DNA from: Guyanagaster necrorhizus
Taxonomy: Eukaryota > Basidiomycota > Agaricomycetes > Agaricales > Physalacriaceae
Assembly (NCBI RefSeq): GCF_019112545.1
Contig: NW_025064886.1
Coordinates: 229,277-293,276, forward strand
Length of the DNA: 64,000 bases
Direction of reading: 5' to 3'
A program made the position numbers and the translations under genes. Numbering within the stretch: position 1 is the stretch's first letter; each line of letters starts with the position of its first letter. Positions 12,279-25,500 of this stretch are shown piece after piece. A model generated the notes under the pieces. That model did no database searches, was not told the DNA's origin, and was given only the letters and a program-made list of their open reading frames with translations.

Positions 12279-13472
12279 ATGAACAACACAAACCCATATG
12301 ATGATCCTGCCATCCAGCACGCCCTGCAGCTCTGACCACGAGTATGTATACGGGTGGCATGTGTGATATTCCTCCCGACGAGTGTTATCTGTATTTCCGT
12401 GACGCAGACTTCTTCTTCTGTTTATTCACAGTTGTATAACCCCTCTACAGTTCTCTTAATTTTTCCGCTACTACTCAAGGCGACCTCGCCCGCCTCCACA
12501 AGGCATGCGACCCAGCCCCGTTCGGACGCAGTAATGAGACAGTGCTGGATGAGATATATCGCAGGGCACAGAAACTCGATCTTTCGTACTTTGCTACTTC
12601 CATGTGATCAGAGTCGAGTCATATAAGCTTAATGTCTACGGTGAGGCAAAATCTCTCGCTCTGATTTCGACTACTCACTGACACTCTTGTAGGCGAAGGC
12701 GCTCTCTTCAAGGCACACAAGGATACTCCGCGTGCTCCGAACATGTTCGGCTCACTTGTCCTCGTGTTCCCTACCCCACACATGGGTGCGGCGCTCACTC
12801 TCAGACACAAAAAAAGACTTCGAATCCTATACCTTTGACACGGGCACTATTCTTGCGAACAGCCCCCCCACCTCTCCCTCGATTGCCTATGTCACATTCT
12901 ACAGCGGCGTCGAACATGAGGTTTTGCTTGTGATTTCTCGCGCGCGCATCACGCTCACGTATAACCTTTACTTTGAACAAGCTCCTAGATTTTTCGGCGT
13001 GCCGGATGCCAAGCATACAATACTGAGGGACTCATTGAAGCGATTGATGGAGGATGAGACGTTCCTGCCAGATGGCGGCTGCCTAGGGTTTGGGCTGAGG
13101 CACCAATACCAGCTGGGGCATGATGGTTCTGTCCAATCCCTTGCTGGGAACTTCGAGGGAAGTGACGCAGCGATTTACTCGGCGTGCACAGAACTCGGGC
13201 TGAACGTGATGCTGCAAGTGTTGCACAAGGAAGAAAACGGAGAGCGGCTCTTTCTGAGTAGGGAGGGACCATCTTTTGATCTCGAGGTGGAGGATATCGA
13301 TGATGCGATGGCGGAGTCTATGGACGTAGTTCAAGAGGAGTATGGGGAAGGGATGGTATGGGTTACCGATGCAGGCCAGAACTTGAATGTGGTCGCGTAT
13401 GGGAATGAGGCGTCGTTGGCGTACATCTATGGTGACGTCTGTTTGCTTGTTGAGTGGGAAAAAAGGAACTAA
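12279..13472 (+). pseudogene. 2OG-Fe(II) oxygenase-like gene, multiply frameshifted
   Basis: Matches the fungal 2-oxoglutarate/Fe(II) oxygenase family. Recognisable parts in order: MNNTNPYDDPAIQHALQ (12279), then in another frame MYTGGMCDIPPDECYLYFRD, then DLARLHKACDPAPFG and AQKLDLSYFATSM followed by a TGA, then YKLNVY, and after an intron GEGALFKAHKDTPRAPNMF with the HxD iron ligands, then the distal His in VEHEVLL and a long intact 3' part ending DVCLLVEWEKRN. Lesions: a one-base loss after the first block, a stop plus about 20 missing residues near 12606, and a seven-A run at 12809-12815 where six A would keep frame. The 3' half is otherwise well kept, so loss of function looks fairly recent. 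Confidence 0.8.
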
Positions 13473-15140
13473 CGCGGTAAATAACGGTTTAACAATGTGT
13501 ATAATCGTAGTATCGCAATAACTCTAATTCTCTTCAGACTCGGTAGTATTCACTCTATAAACAATCCGGAAATTCATCGCTTGCTCTGCAACCCCTGTAA
13601 GCTATGCTGCATCTTCTGCGATTCTTCGCTGATATATTCCACGGTGTATTTTAGGGTCCGAGAATTGTGTGCGACTCACTGGCTTACTATGGAAAACTGT
13701 CCGTCAGTCAGCGATAATTTTCGGTTGGGGTCGGCATTTAAATCCAAAAACAATCCAAGCGGAAGTTGGCAATTCCCCAAAGTCCCCGCTTTGTACCTAC
13801 TATTTTGTGTGAACTAATAACGTGAAGCTACGATTCATAGTGTTGTGCAAGGTGCACCAGCTTATCGAGTGATAGATAAAACCAAAATAAGCTCTATACT
13901 GCTGATTGGTGTTGCAGATGGACCGATATCCGGTCCCATAGTGTTTTTTTGTACAAGTCATAGAACTTGGACAGAACCATCACGACCGTTGGACCACTTC
14001 CATGGCCAACGGCCAACTATGTCTTCTTTGCTTGCTATGTTATCTTTTTCTCAAGGCTTATACTCTTAAACATGATTTTTGAATTTTGAACTATACGCGT
14101 GTTTTTTTCCGAGGAAGTCGAGGTATCTCTGACGTGTCAACTCTTTCTAGGTACCCAAACGCCTATAGTAAAATCTCTGCGACTCACTTGAAGATGATCC
14201 AGCTGTATGGCAGACTCATGCATCGGTCAGCCATCTTCTTCTGATCCAAATTTGCCCAATCGCGCATCCACGCGTTTACTGTTGACAGTTCATGAAGAAG
14301 CGGCGAGACAGACTCCAAAGGGATATGTCCCTATCCAGTCGTTTTATTCTCAGGCATCCCTCATGATTATTGAACACTCTGCCTCATTGGCTTGTTAGAC
14401 TTGCTGTCATCTGTGATGCTTCATTTGTGCCACCTGGTAATTCCTTTGTTCCGTGTCACTGGGTCCTGACTTCGTAACGACGGCGAGGACTTCGTAATCG
14501 GGGGTCTCGGTCTTCTTCACGTACGGAACAGCTTGCTGTCATGATTTTCTGCCGATGATTTCTCAGAAAACGCGCCCCACGACTTGTTGAAGTCATCTCT
14601 ATCCATATTCCACGTTAATGTCTCCGTACAACTGTAGCTCTGCGTCTTTCTCTGGTATTTCCCGCATCATGTTTCGGTGATAGCTATCCGTGACCTAACT
14701 CTTGACGAGGCCTCATTCAAGAAGGAACCCTGACGGGTCGTAGTCCGAATCATTTCCGAAACTTTGGAGTCCTCTTTTCTTTCCTAACGATGTATTTTTT
14801 TCATGGTTGCCATTGGGTGGACCGCGCGTGTGCCTCTCTGTTGACTCAGCCTTGCAAGCCGTCTTATCAATCCCTTATCAGATAGCGATCTCGGGTCCAT
14901 CGCTGCATAACTCTTTCGGATTATCTGTATCTAATTTTAGCCCAACTCAGCATGAATACTTACCTTCCTAAAGATTTCCCCGTCTGTATTCCCTGCTCTT
15001 CCTTTATGCTCCTGATGCTAGGAACCTCAAGCTACCGCCTGGCAATCCCCAAAAGTAGCTGATCCTCCCACCTCATTTCCGTTAAAGCACCACTTTGCGT
15101 GCCAACTGGGATTCCTGCCAGTTATCCTTCACCTGCTAAT
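13473..15140. other. Intergenic, ferric reductase promoter at right end
   Basis: No convincing gene; several short unsupported open frames. The last 300 bases carry clustered GATA sites described separately. Confidence 0.5.
14875..14883 (-). promoter_or_regulatory. Iron-responsive GATA site (ATCWGATAA)
   Basis: The minus strand reads ATCTGATAA, an exact match to the ATCWGATAA consensus bound by fungal iron-sensing GATA repressors of the Urbs1/SreA/Fep1 type. It lies 258 bases before the ATG of a ferric reductase gene. A further GATAAG lies at about 14863-14868 and a CAGATAAT near 14920. Binding is inferred from the motif and the target gene. Confidence 0.7.
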
Positions 15141-17485
15141 ATGCCCCCGCCCAACTCTTCCTATGTGTCTTTGGCAACATCGCCCAACCTGGATCGCAAC
15201 ATTCGGGTTGCTCGTGCTGCAGAATACCCCAAACAATATTGGTACCTCATTGCCAGTTTCACTGTATTAGTTTCTCTCTGTCGTATCCTATCCCTGGTGT
15301 ATGCATACACTCGCAGGTCCCAGGGTCGGTCAAAGGTCTGGCGTCTATTCTCCGCGATTGTAAATGTCTTCCGTATCCTCGCATTTCGCTGGACGATCCC
15401 TTTGGGTCGTTCACATATTATGAATCTTGCGGAAATCTTTCTCGGGGTTATATACTTGGCTGCCATGCTTATATGGACCTTGATTAATAGTACGCCGCTC
15501 CGTCATCTTCTATCTCAATGCTTGCGTACTAATCGACGTGCAGCGACGGCCACAACAGGGCTCAAATTTGATCCGAACTATTGGGCGAACCGGGCTGGGA
15601 CAATGGCTGCATCACAATTCTCGCTACTCGTCGCGTTAGGTATGAAAAACAATATCGTATCTTGTGAGTCCATGTCTACTCTCTTATCCGCTTCAATGAG
15701 TTGACTTTTAATCACGCAGTTTTAACGGGGGTTTCATTTGAGAAGGCTAGTAGTAGCTTTATGTTTTTCTTCTTTTTCTGAGACTGATTTTTCGTTTCAT
15801 ATAGCTCAACATCCTCCACAGGACAGTAGCAAGAGCACTATGTGTGGTTGTATGGGTACACGCATCAGGAAGGGTCGGTATTTTTTCATATCATATGTAA
15901 CGCATCTTTCTGACCCTCAAGGTAGATAAAGCTCGGGTTAGAGAAAAAGTCAGTCACGGTGACACCATGGCCGCTATTTACCCTCTAAAGATAATCTTCT
16001 AGGACAATAAGCCCTTCATTACTTCACGAAGAGCGGTGGCTTCAATGCGGCATCCTGACCATTACCTCTCTCACAGTTTTGTCGATCTTGTCCATCCGCC
16101 CCCTCCGTAGTGCCGGTTACGACATCTTCAAAATTGTACACTTTATATTTGGATTGTGAGCGGTCTATTTCATCTCCCTGAGCTCGTCAATAAAGAACGC
16201 ATTCCAGGATATTCCTTCTCGGCGCATACTTCCATATTCAAATTGAGTCCCAGTATGACTGTTGTTACTATGTCCGCCTTTGTGATCGTGACTGCCTCCT
16301 CTTTAAGGTTAGGTCACTACGTTTGGCCTGCGATAGTCCTCTGGGCTCTGGATCGTGTTATCCGTTGGGGCCGTATGCTGCTATTCGTGCAGTTTTCGTC
16401 CCGTAACAACGCCTCTGTCGACGTTCTATCACCACACTTCATACGTGTGATCGTCAACAAACCCAGGTTCTTCTACTGGAGCCCAGGACAGTGCGCCTAT
16501 GTAACCGTTCCAAGTATCGGTCTGGTAGCGCACCCGTTCACTATATCGAGCGTTGACACGAGGAACGAGGAGGATAAGCTAATCTTCCTCATTCGCGTCC
16601 ATGATGGATTCACGAAAAAGCTTCTGCACCACGCTGAAAACGGTCAGAGGATGAGGCTGCTGCTTGATGGGCCGTACAGTTCTCCACCAGTGACAAGAGG
16701 CTTCGATAGCGTCGTCTTGATCGCAGGTAACTCGTCCCTCGCTTGCATCAGAACTGTGCTGAGTGCTATCTCGCAAGGTGGTACCGGTGTGGCTTTCACG
16801 TTGCCTCTCCTGTTGGACTTATTACAGTATGTTACATCAATATTGTTGTAGTCAATCTCACAGATTATACAGGCGAAGTAAAGAAGCGAAACCTCTTCCT
16901 TGCACCAAAATTCTCTTCATATGGGCGATCCGCGATGCTGGTACGTTCTCGGCGTCAGATGACTATCATGAAAACTAATGATCGAAATTAAGACCACATC
17001 AATTGGATCTCTGCACCACTAGCTGATGCGTTGAGCGATCTTCCTGAGGGATTGGACGTCGCTGTCAAAATCTACGTTACAAGATCTGCTACGCGCCATG
17101 AGGAACTAAGTGAGGATTGGGAAGACAAAAGCTATGGAACTGATACGCCCACCTCCGAGAGGCTTGGTGGCAAGAGCATTTTGACGGCGAACACGGTCGT
17201 GAATGTCAAAAAAGGTGAACGACCTGATTTTCCGAGCCTGTTGCATGCAGAGATGTCGAACGTCAGGGTAGGGAGGATGGGAGTCAATGGTTGGTCCCTT
17301 CTAGCCTGGTTTGGAGGGCCTTGCTGATGAACTTGATATACTTAGTATGCGGTCCATTCGCCCTTACAGAAGGGGTCCGTAATGCCCTCGGAGTAGTTCA
17401 AGTCCGTAACGTCATGATAGGCCAATTGAGTATCGTGTTGCACGTTGAGACATTTGGGATGGTCAGCGCCGAAGTTTTATCTTGA
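15141..17485 (+). CDS. Ferric reductase (FRE/NOX-type metalloreductase)
   Basis: Plasma-membrane flavocytochrome that reduces ferric iron (or copper) outside the cell using NADPH. About ten exons. MPPPNSSYV starts at 15141. The membrane part reads MNLAEIFLGVIYLAAMLIW, NRAGTMAASQFSLLVALGMK and, after an intron, LNILHRTVARALCVVVWVHA, which carries the haem-ligand histidines. SIRPLR and GHYVWPAIVLWALDRVIRWG follow, then the FAD motif HPFTISS and the NADPH motif GGTGVAFTLPLLLDLL, rebuilt across an intron. It ends CGPFALTEGVRNAL...LHVETFG with a short odd tail. The intron after GVSFEK (15747-15804) appears to use a GC donor (GCTAGT). The splice model around 15890-16030 is less certain. The upstream iron-GATA site predicts repression in iron-rich conditions. 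Confidence 0.88.
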
Positions 17486-18016
17486 CATGGATTTCATTGA
17501 CGTGTTGTCTTCCTGCAGTGAATTGAATCAATCCGGTGTCAGTTACGTGATAGTATGCAAACATGTATTGTACTTTCTTTCCTTTTTGAAGATATATGGC
17601 TGGCCAGCTATAATAAGACAAAAACATTGCTGTTCATTTTGGGGCTAATATTGATACAACTATATGTTAGATCTACTTTGGTCGTGAGCGGACGTTATAT
17701 AGTTCCTACGACTATGCATGCGTGGGTGAGGATAGGAATGGAACAGAAAGAGGGCAGTATTATTTCAGCACTGGGCTGAGTAAACCAAGCAAGAATCAGC
17801 GGAGAATAGACATCGAGCAAGCAGTGTACGTCAGTAAGTGAAAGAAAGCGGACGAGGTGGTAAGGCGCGGATATATGCAAGGCAGACATTAAGAGAAATA
17901 AGGAGTTGGATAGAAGAAATAGATAGAACTTGAACAAAGACGAATTCAGAGCAACGGTCCGACAACGATTATACGTACACTTTGGCAACAAAAATGACCG
18001 ATCGCTTGCACTACGA
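17486..18016. other. Convergent 3' intergenic region
   Basis: Lies between two genes that end toward each other. No gene or clear element seen. Confidence 0.5.
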
Positions 18017-20451
18017 TTACCCATCCATGCTGAACAGCTCTCCATCATCGTCCACGTCATCCCGTGTTACAACTGGGCCACTCAAAGGACTCAAGGGCCC
18101 ACCAGAGGACACAAGACGGGGTCGATGAGAGAAAGATCCCGTTACATTCCTACCGGGACTACCAGTGGACGATGAACCCCTCGTTGCAGCAGCAGCGGAA
18201 TATGATAGTTTCGAAAACGAGTCCAGCCCATTGTTCCCACTATTTACCCCCGCAACAAGACTTGGCGAAAGACCCGCCTGCCTACTGGACCAGTCGTCGG
18301 ACGTATTAGTACCGTAAGGTCCTGGGTTGAACACGTTCGTGAGACCTGGTGACATGCTGAATCCACCGATACCAGTAGATCCAGGCGAAGCGACGGGAAT
18401 GGGTGGCTGCGCGTGAATGCGGGAATACCCTGCAGCAAGACCTTGAGGAAGACTCTGACCTGGTGCATGAGCATGTAGAGCGCGTGCATTGGGAGACATC
18501 AGGTGTAGATCTTCCGGCTGGTGTTGTTGTGGCTGGCTAGGTATTGGACGACCGCTAGGAAGATAGGTGTCTTGAGAGGGATTAGGATTGGGGGCGTGAG
18601 AATCGTAAGCTGCCTGGCGTGATGAATTGAAGCTAGAGAGCTGGGAAGTACCGCCACCTGGTCCCGACTGTAAGTAATTTGATATCCCAGCGGCGGTGGC
18701 GCCTGGCTGGGAGAAGATGGGATTGCTGGTGTTGCGGATACTACGTCCCGAAGCTCCCAAGGCCGAGGAACTGTTCTGTTTTTTTGACTGGAAATAGTGC
18801 TGGTGTAATCCAGGCAAGAATGCACCACTTGCATTGCTTGGCGCCAAAAGCGACTCCCCATCGCCAAGTGGATCATACGAACGACCGCCAAAGCCAGATG
18901 CCGCCGACGTGAATGAGGTGGGTGCACCATTGCCAAATCCAAGACGCGTAGGGGATGATGGCAAGCCGGCCGGAACAGGCGGAACAGGTGGGGCGCGCGA
19001 AGCGTCTGACCAAATGGAGCCCACGTCACTGAGTAACGAAGGAGCGGGAACAGAACGCGAGTGACGATGTCCACTCGTCACCACTTGTGGTCCATTAGGA
19101 ATAGGAACACCTAATCCAAGCTGACTGTCCCGATGTAGAGTTTCTGTCTGCAATCCTTCACTCTGCTGCATCTTTCTTCTGTTGATCTCTTCGGTCGTCA
19201 GCAGCTCCGAGAGCGACCCAGGCAAGAACATTTCCCCGTCCGTCACCTTATCTTCACCTCGTGAATCGTCATCCAAGTCAAAGTCCCCACGACCGAACGC
19301 ATTCAAGTTCGAGCTGGGAACATGGCTGGAAGAGATGCCGCCAACGTCAGCATTCCAGGTATTGCGACCTCCGAAGCTACCGCCCATCGTTAGACCTGTA
19401 CCGAGGCTGGCAGCCAGACCAGCTCTTCCTTGCTCTCCAGGATAGTTGAAAAGCACCGAAGATGTGTGTGGAGCAGAAAATGGGGACGAAGACGTGAAGT
19501 TGCTACCATTGAGATTCCTTTGAGCAGGTGATGTTCCTGGAGAGAAAGTACCGATGCCATTGCCGTTTACGCGAGAATGGGGTGACGCAGCGTTGGGGCC
19601 TGCACGAGGTGGTGAACCAATCGGACCAAAATCGATGGGAGGTTTGTGTGGAGACAAATTCGTTCGTCGAGGCGTGGACACGGGAAGGCTGCCGGGGGAG
19701 GAAGAACTTCCGTCAGGCTTGGACGGTTCTTTTGGTGCAGGCGCAGTAGGGATAGTAGGAGTAGCATCTGCCTGAGCCGAAGCGGGAGGAGTCACGTCGG
19801 AGTCTGGCTTCCTCTGGGCTGGAGCATCAGACAACTTGGACGCTTCCTCCAAAGCACCAAAGGATGAGAAATCAGTGTCCTTGAGAGCCGGCGCTGGCGC
19901 TGACGGAGATATACTGGCTTTGAGCGACATAGTAATGGGTGGTCTTGACGATGGCAAACCACGGTTAGGCGCAAGCGAGGTACGGGAAGGAGGTACTTGG
20001 CTATCTTTCCTGCTACCCCGACCGCCCTTCTCTCTCCCACCACCTGCAGCCACCTGGGCAGCCTTTTTGTTCTTCCTATCCATGGTCATAGGTTGACCAG
20101 GTAGAATATGAGCAAGTGCACACTTGTGGCCAAATTTGCAGTTGCCCTTCACGAACCAAGCGCAAGTATCCTTCTGACCTCCCGGCTCTTGAGAAGCATG
20201 CGAGAAAGGGCAGGATGAGCCGGCGGTGCATGAGCCAACCTTGAAAAATTTGCAAGGTACATGTGAGAGATCTTTGGCTATTCGAATGAAAAAAATGAAT
20301 ATTTTGCGGAAGAAAGGAGGATCAACGCCGCACCTTTCGACGACGACGACTTTGCTTGCTTAGACCCTTTCTCGGCTCTGTCCTCTCTGTCTCGCTCCTT
20401 CTCTTTCTCAGCGTCGAGATTGGACGACGAGTCGCTACGGTCTCCAGCCAT
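18017..20451 (-). CDS. CCCH zinc-finger protein, Lee1/Cps3-like
   Basis: Two exons (20451-20334 and 20277-18017) give 792 residues. Two adjacent C-x7-C-x5-C-x3-H fingers sit near the N-terminus: Cys48, Cys56, Cys62, His66 (CKFFKVGSCTAGSSCPFSH) and Cys78, Cys86, Cys92, His96 (CAWFVKGNCKFGHKCALAH). The arrangement of two C3H1 fingers followed by a very long Ser/Pro/Gly-rich disordered tail is that of fungal Lee1/Cps3-type proteins, probable RNA-binding regulators. The start MAGDRSDSSSNLDAEKEKER is charged and disordered. One short motif, GEMFLPGSLSELLTTEE, stands out in the tail and could be a docking helix. The C-terminus DDVDDDGELFSMDG is acidic. Confidence 0.9.
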
Positions 20452-22559
20452 GATCTGGATATTTTACAGGCGCAGTGCAGTAATCGCAGAGGGGATAAAA
20501 AAGTGATAACGGCGAGGTGTAAATAGAAGAGATGGGGTAAGCGGGTGACGTTTCTGCCGTGTAGAGCAATACAAGAGGAATACAGGGTACAATGGGACCA
20601 GCGAGAGTCGAGGCGAGAGCGGTAGACGGACCAAGAAAAGCAAGAACAGGCACCTGAGCCGTCGCGCAAAACAGGCCACGTGGGATTAGGTAACCCTTTT
20701 TCGGCCGAGTAACCAGACCACCGTGCAGATCCTGCATTCTGGTCAACGAGCTGTATTTCGGCTCGTCGTCTGTAGGTGCCTATATAGAAAACTAATGTGG
20801 TGCTACACCTATCTCACTTCCTCATTCCTGGCCTTGTTTCCGTGGATGCTGACCCCAAAATACCTACAGGCTGGACACATGAATGCTTCCCCAGAGTGCC
20901 AGTGACGGACGGATCCACTGTAAGAATATAAAGAGGGACGAACATTCTGTGGTGGATCCGTCTCATTCATCCATACTCATCGTTTTCAGCCTGAGCTAGG
21001 CTCATCACTACTTTAACTGTTAGGCAGTAGGTGATGATGATATTTGTTCTATTCTGTGTCTTGATAACCCTATTCTAGATCCCTCAGAGAAAGTAATTTC
21101 TGAACTACTTTGACCGTATTTCCGGGAGAAGAAAGGCTAGGATGCCATGTAGTTGTCCCATTCGAATTTACCGTGTTCGACCGTTTCTCGGTCGATCCAA
21201 AGCTCTCTCTGGCAACCCTGACGCAAATCTTCATTCATTTTCTCAGCGATCCATGGATTTAGACGGTTAATCAGCCACGCCGAGTTTCTTTGACAAGTGT
21301 TCCTCCTGCGCAATTCTTCCTTTGTGGGACTCGGAAGACTCGGTAAGAAAGAGTCGTGCGAACTTGCCGATATGCCTACGTGTTGTGATAGTAACTGTTA
21401 CGAAAAGACAGTGTCCGGGCCCATTGGATCGACCGCGTTTGCTTTGCAAGAAGCGTCAATGAACCCGGCTCACCGGCCCGACTCACGGATGTCGATGACT
21501 AGGCCGCATCTGCAATGCTGCGCGATGCTAGGTGGAGTCTGGACAAAGCCAGCAAACTATCCAAGGCCGTTCCGGCGCGGAAAGTATTGGATATTTTTGC
21601 GCATCTATATATTTAAAGTCACCAACGAAGAACGACTCGACGCGTCCTCAGAACCTACTCAGTGCTTACTGTTCGAAACCGAAGTTTTCCCTCGGGCTCG
21701 GCTAAGATTCTCATCTTCGGAAGTGTTTAGATAGACCTCTTCTACAATGCCTTCCCTTCCGAAGGTAAGTGCCACGAGAATACAAGGAATTCCTTCCAGA
21801 CTTGTTAGATGTTTCTGTGAAGCTACTCCGTCAGCTCATTGAACCGACCGACACATGTACAACTGAACAATAAAGCGGAGCTGACACGGCTAATCAATGA
21901 TGAAGACCTCTTGGAAGCCATGTATGTGAAAGTGTTGACGGAGTGGAAATCATGACTGCCGAGATTCCAAAGAGAACAGATGCGAAGTATATTCCTTAAC
22001 ACCACACATTTGCCGCTACGTGGTGCATATGGAACGCGGTGACTTGGGCTCGTGCACAAGGCGCAACGACGTGAGCAGAAGGAACTGTAATGCCAGAGAT
22101 CCGTTTGATTGATAAGTATCAACGCTACCGTTTTCAGTAACATTCTGCTGACTATTGGGCTAAGGGGACAAGAACTTGAAGAAAGTGAAGTGTGTCCCGC
22201 TTCCTCGTATAGAGTGGAACGGGATGTTCACTACGCAGTTGCCACTCAAGTGCTGATAGTATACTATACTATCTCAAGTAGAAGAACGGATGTATCATAT
22301 CGCTTGCAGATCGTCTTTGAATGAACTTGGGTGAAGGTAATTGATGCTGAGAAGTACCAATACGACCGGAATGGTCAGGGAAGCGTCGAAGAAGAGAAGG
22401 TACGCGAGTTGAGTGACTGAACACATACAGCGCAAAGGCCCCGTTAAGCGGACCGAGGGTCCGATTGCGGGACCCTCTCACGTGACTGGGCCCAAGTCCG
22501 CCTCGTGTTTTTTGACAAAATCCGTTGTTTAGACCTGTCCTTCACTCATTTCATTGCCG
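20452..22559. other. Divergent intergenic region of about 2.1 kb
   Basis: Promoters of the CCCH gene (minus) and the BTB/CAP-Gly gene (plus). A short open frame at 21297-21734 has no recognisable domain and I do not call it. A small inverted repeat near 20908-20962 is listed separately. Confidence 0.5.
20908..20962. repeat. 11-bp inverted repeat with TATA-like loop
   Basis: GACGGATCCAC at 20908-20918 is repeated inverted as GTGGATCCGTC at 20952-20962. The 33-base loop contains ATATAAAG. It may be a palindromic protein site or the footprint of a small element. Confidence 0.6.
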
Positions 22560-25500
22560 ATGGCGCTGGTGGTGTCGCCACCTTGGCTGCAAGAAGCTAC
22601 CAAAAACTCTACCACGACATGGCAGGTAGACCTGGAGTCATTATTTCATCACGCCAAGGACCGCTTTCCTGATGTTGTATGGGAAGTCGGGATAGATGAC
22701 CAGACGGAAGAGGTGTGGGGACACAAAGGTGAGTGCGAGGGCTCTGATGATGACAATATGGTGCTGATTTCAGCGACTACAAGCTATCGTATATGCCCGG
22801 GCGCCTCCCAGTTTCCAAAGTCGCTACTTCAGTTTCAAACCAAACACCGCGCCTTCGCCTCTTGGTTACTCATCACCAGTACCCACCACATCGGCACTTT
22901 CTCTTTCTTTAGGACTCGACGTTCCCCATCTTGGTGATGATGGCTCTCGTGCTTCGTCGCCAATGCGGGTCACGTCGCCAGCGCCTTCCTCTATGACGGG
23001 TACTATTCTACGTTTAAATACCCCAATCAATCCCGCTCTTTTCTCCAACGAACTCGAATACCTTTATACCGGCCAAGGCTTTGGAGAGGCCTTTGAATTT
23101 CTTTTTGATTCCCCGGAGTCAAGGCAGGAAGGCGATGCTGAAGAGCTACGTATCGATAAATTGCGAAAGGACCTCGTTTTCATGTGGAGGTCCCGACTAT
23201 ATTCTGACGTGCGTATAGAGCTCACCGGGACGTTCTCATCGTCCAATCCTGAACACACAACTGCCATCTTCTCTTCACACCGATTTATTCTGGTCTCGCG
23301 ATGTTCCTACTTCCACACCGCCCTCATCTCGTGGCCATCTGCACCCTCTAAATCCACCTCTTCTGATCCTCTCGCTCTTTCACTCCCTTCGCCGCCATTT
23401 ACTCCCGCATCACTGCATTTCACGCTCGGTTTTATTTACACGGGCACCCTCGTCTTTTCACACCGGAGTTACGATCTTGATACCGCCTTCCATATCCTCC
23501 GATCTGCCACTTACCTCTCGCTTCAAACTCTCTATGATGAAATACAAGCACGCATCGTGCAAGAGATGATGCACGGGCTCTTCCATGCATTCCTAGAATT
23601 CTCTGAGTACGAGCGTATAACTGGAGGTAAATGGGGCACAGGCGGATGCAGGTGTCGCCAGTGCGCCCGGCGCGCACCCCGTGTCCTTGAATTCGCACTA
23701 TCAGATGACGTTAAGAATGCTCACCTTGACCGTGGAGCCCGGCGAGCACTAGTTGGTCTCTTCGGCGAGGGATGGTGTACATCAGAGTTCTCAGCTCTCC
23801 CGCAAAAGATTAAAGATAATCTACTCAAGGGTGTTGGTAAACGGACCACCCCGCAGAATGTCTTTGCCTTGCTTTTTGCCGCTGAGCATGCTCTCGGAAA
23901 GATAAATAACGTCATCGATGCTTGGGCAGATTCTGTCCGGGATATGATCCTATTGGGGCGAAAGACGATTGATAATGTATTGGCGTCCCAATCTGACGCC
24001 TGCTTCTCGCAACCTGACTGGCTCGAGCTGATGGAGACGGACGGAGTGCGATTTGAGGACGGCGAACGCGTTGATTGGATCATGGCATCCGTTAAGAGAG
24101 GGGTGAACGACAAGAATGCTGCTATTGTATATCAGACTCTGGTGTCGAACATCTTGCTCCGTCCTCATCCAATAGAGAGCGACCAGGCAATGCTCCCTGG
24201 AACGAGCCACGTACGTGTTCAGGTCGAGCAGACTAGATTGGATGTTATATCTTGGTTACGCAAACGCTGGTTGGGAGTGAGGAATGAAGGCGGATTTGAG
24301 GGACTAGAGGGATGGGCTATTAAAGAAATAAGTGATAGTGAGCATAGCCGTTCCTTTTAACTATTCTTTCTCTAATGCCGCTTAGGTATTGAAATATCTG
24401 TTGATGATCTCGTGAAGCCCGCCTTCAATGGGGCTGCAAAGAACGGTTTTCGAGCTTCCGTGAACTCTCCAAAGGATGCCGACAAGGACAGCGACATGCA
24501 GTCTATGCGTGTAAGCATCCTCTCTCGCAATCTCCCGACGCGATCGAATGCATCCATTACACCTTCCGTGCGGAGCGTGCGCACAACCGCATCGAGATTC
24601 TCTGTTGCTTCCACTTCCACCTCTGTCTCATCTCCACGGCGGAAAGTCACAGATCCGCGACCGGATTCTAAGCTCACTCCACCCAAGTCATCTTCACCTA
24701 CTCCTACTCCCTCGCTCAATGAGCCAGCAGAAGAGACAGAGGCTCGCACAACACCGAGTGCACCGTTGCCCAAGAAGATAGTTGGGCCCTCATCTGTCTC
24801 TTCACGACGGTCTCTGGTATCGACTTCTTCCTCACTATCCAGACCAAAATCCACAGCATCTGTTGCATCCGTTCGGACAGTCAGGAGCCACGCTTCGACT
24901 GTGAGGAAATCAACACCTGTGTCGAGTTTACGACCGCCATTCTCAATTGCATCATCACGACCGAGCTCTCGAGTATCGACTGCAAGCACGAGCACAACGA
25001 ATGATGGTGCAAGCACGGCATACAAAACGGCAACTTCGCGCTCTCGGAAGAGCTCGACAGCGTCCAATTTGAGTACTTCTTCTGTCAGGACCACAAAGTC
25101 AACGGCTAGTATGATCTCAAAGTCGCCATCCGCGAGGAGTCCAGTTATTAAGAAGGCGCCGTCTATAGCGCCGTCCATACGCTCGACTACGTCAACCACG
25201 TCAACTGCCAGGAGAAGTATTTCAGGAACACCAGGGAAAAAGGAAGCAAAAATTCATGTGCCCCCGCTTCCGAAAGCGACGCCCAAAGCTACGCGTGCGC
25301 AAAGTTTGGCGTCAGAGCACAAGAAGACGGAAAGCGTGAGCAGCACCAGCAGCAGCGCGTCGACACTCAAACGCAAGGGTTCGTCGGATACGATCAAAAC
25401 CACTTCTGCTTCACCCAAAACGCCACCTACTGAACCCGCTTCCGCCGTCTCATCGACTCCATATTTGTCTGTGTCCCCTCAGGCGAAGGGCGCGACCCTA

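Noticed and set aside
15099..15140. Earlier start for the ferric reductase
   Set aside because: The upstream codon is GTG; the first in-frame ATG is at 15141.
21297..21734. Plus-strand open frame of 145 codons
   Set aside because: No domain, no supporting splice sites, atypical composition.
24372..25199. Minus-strand open frame of 275 codons
   Set aside because: Antisense shadow of the Ser/Thr-rich linker of the BTB/CAP-Gly gene, low-complexity acidic product.
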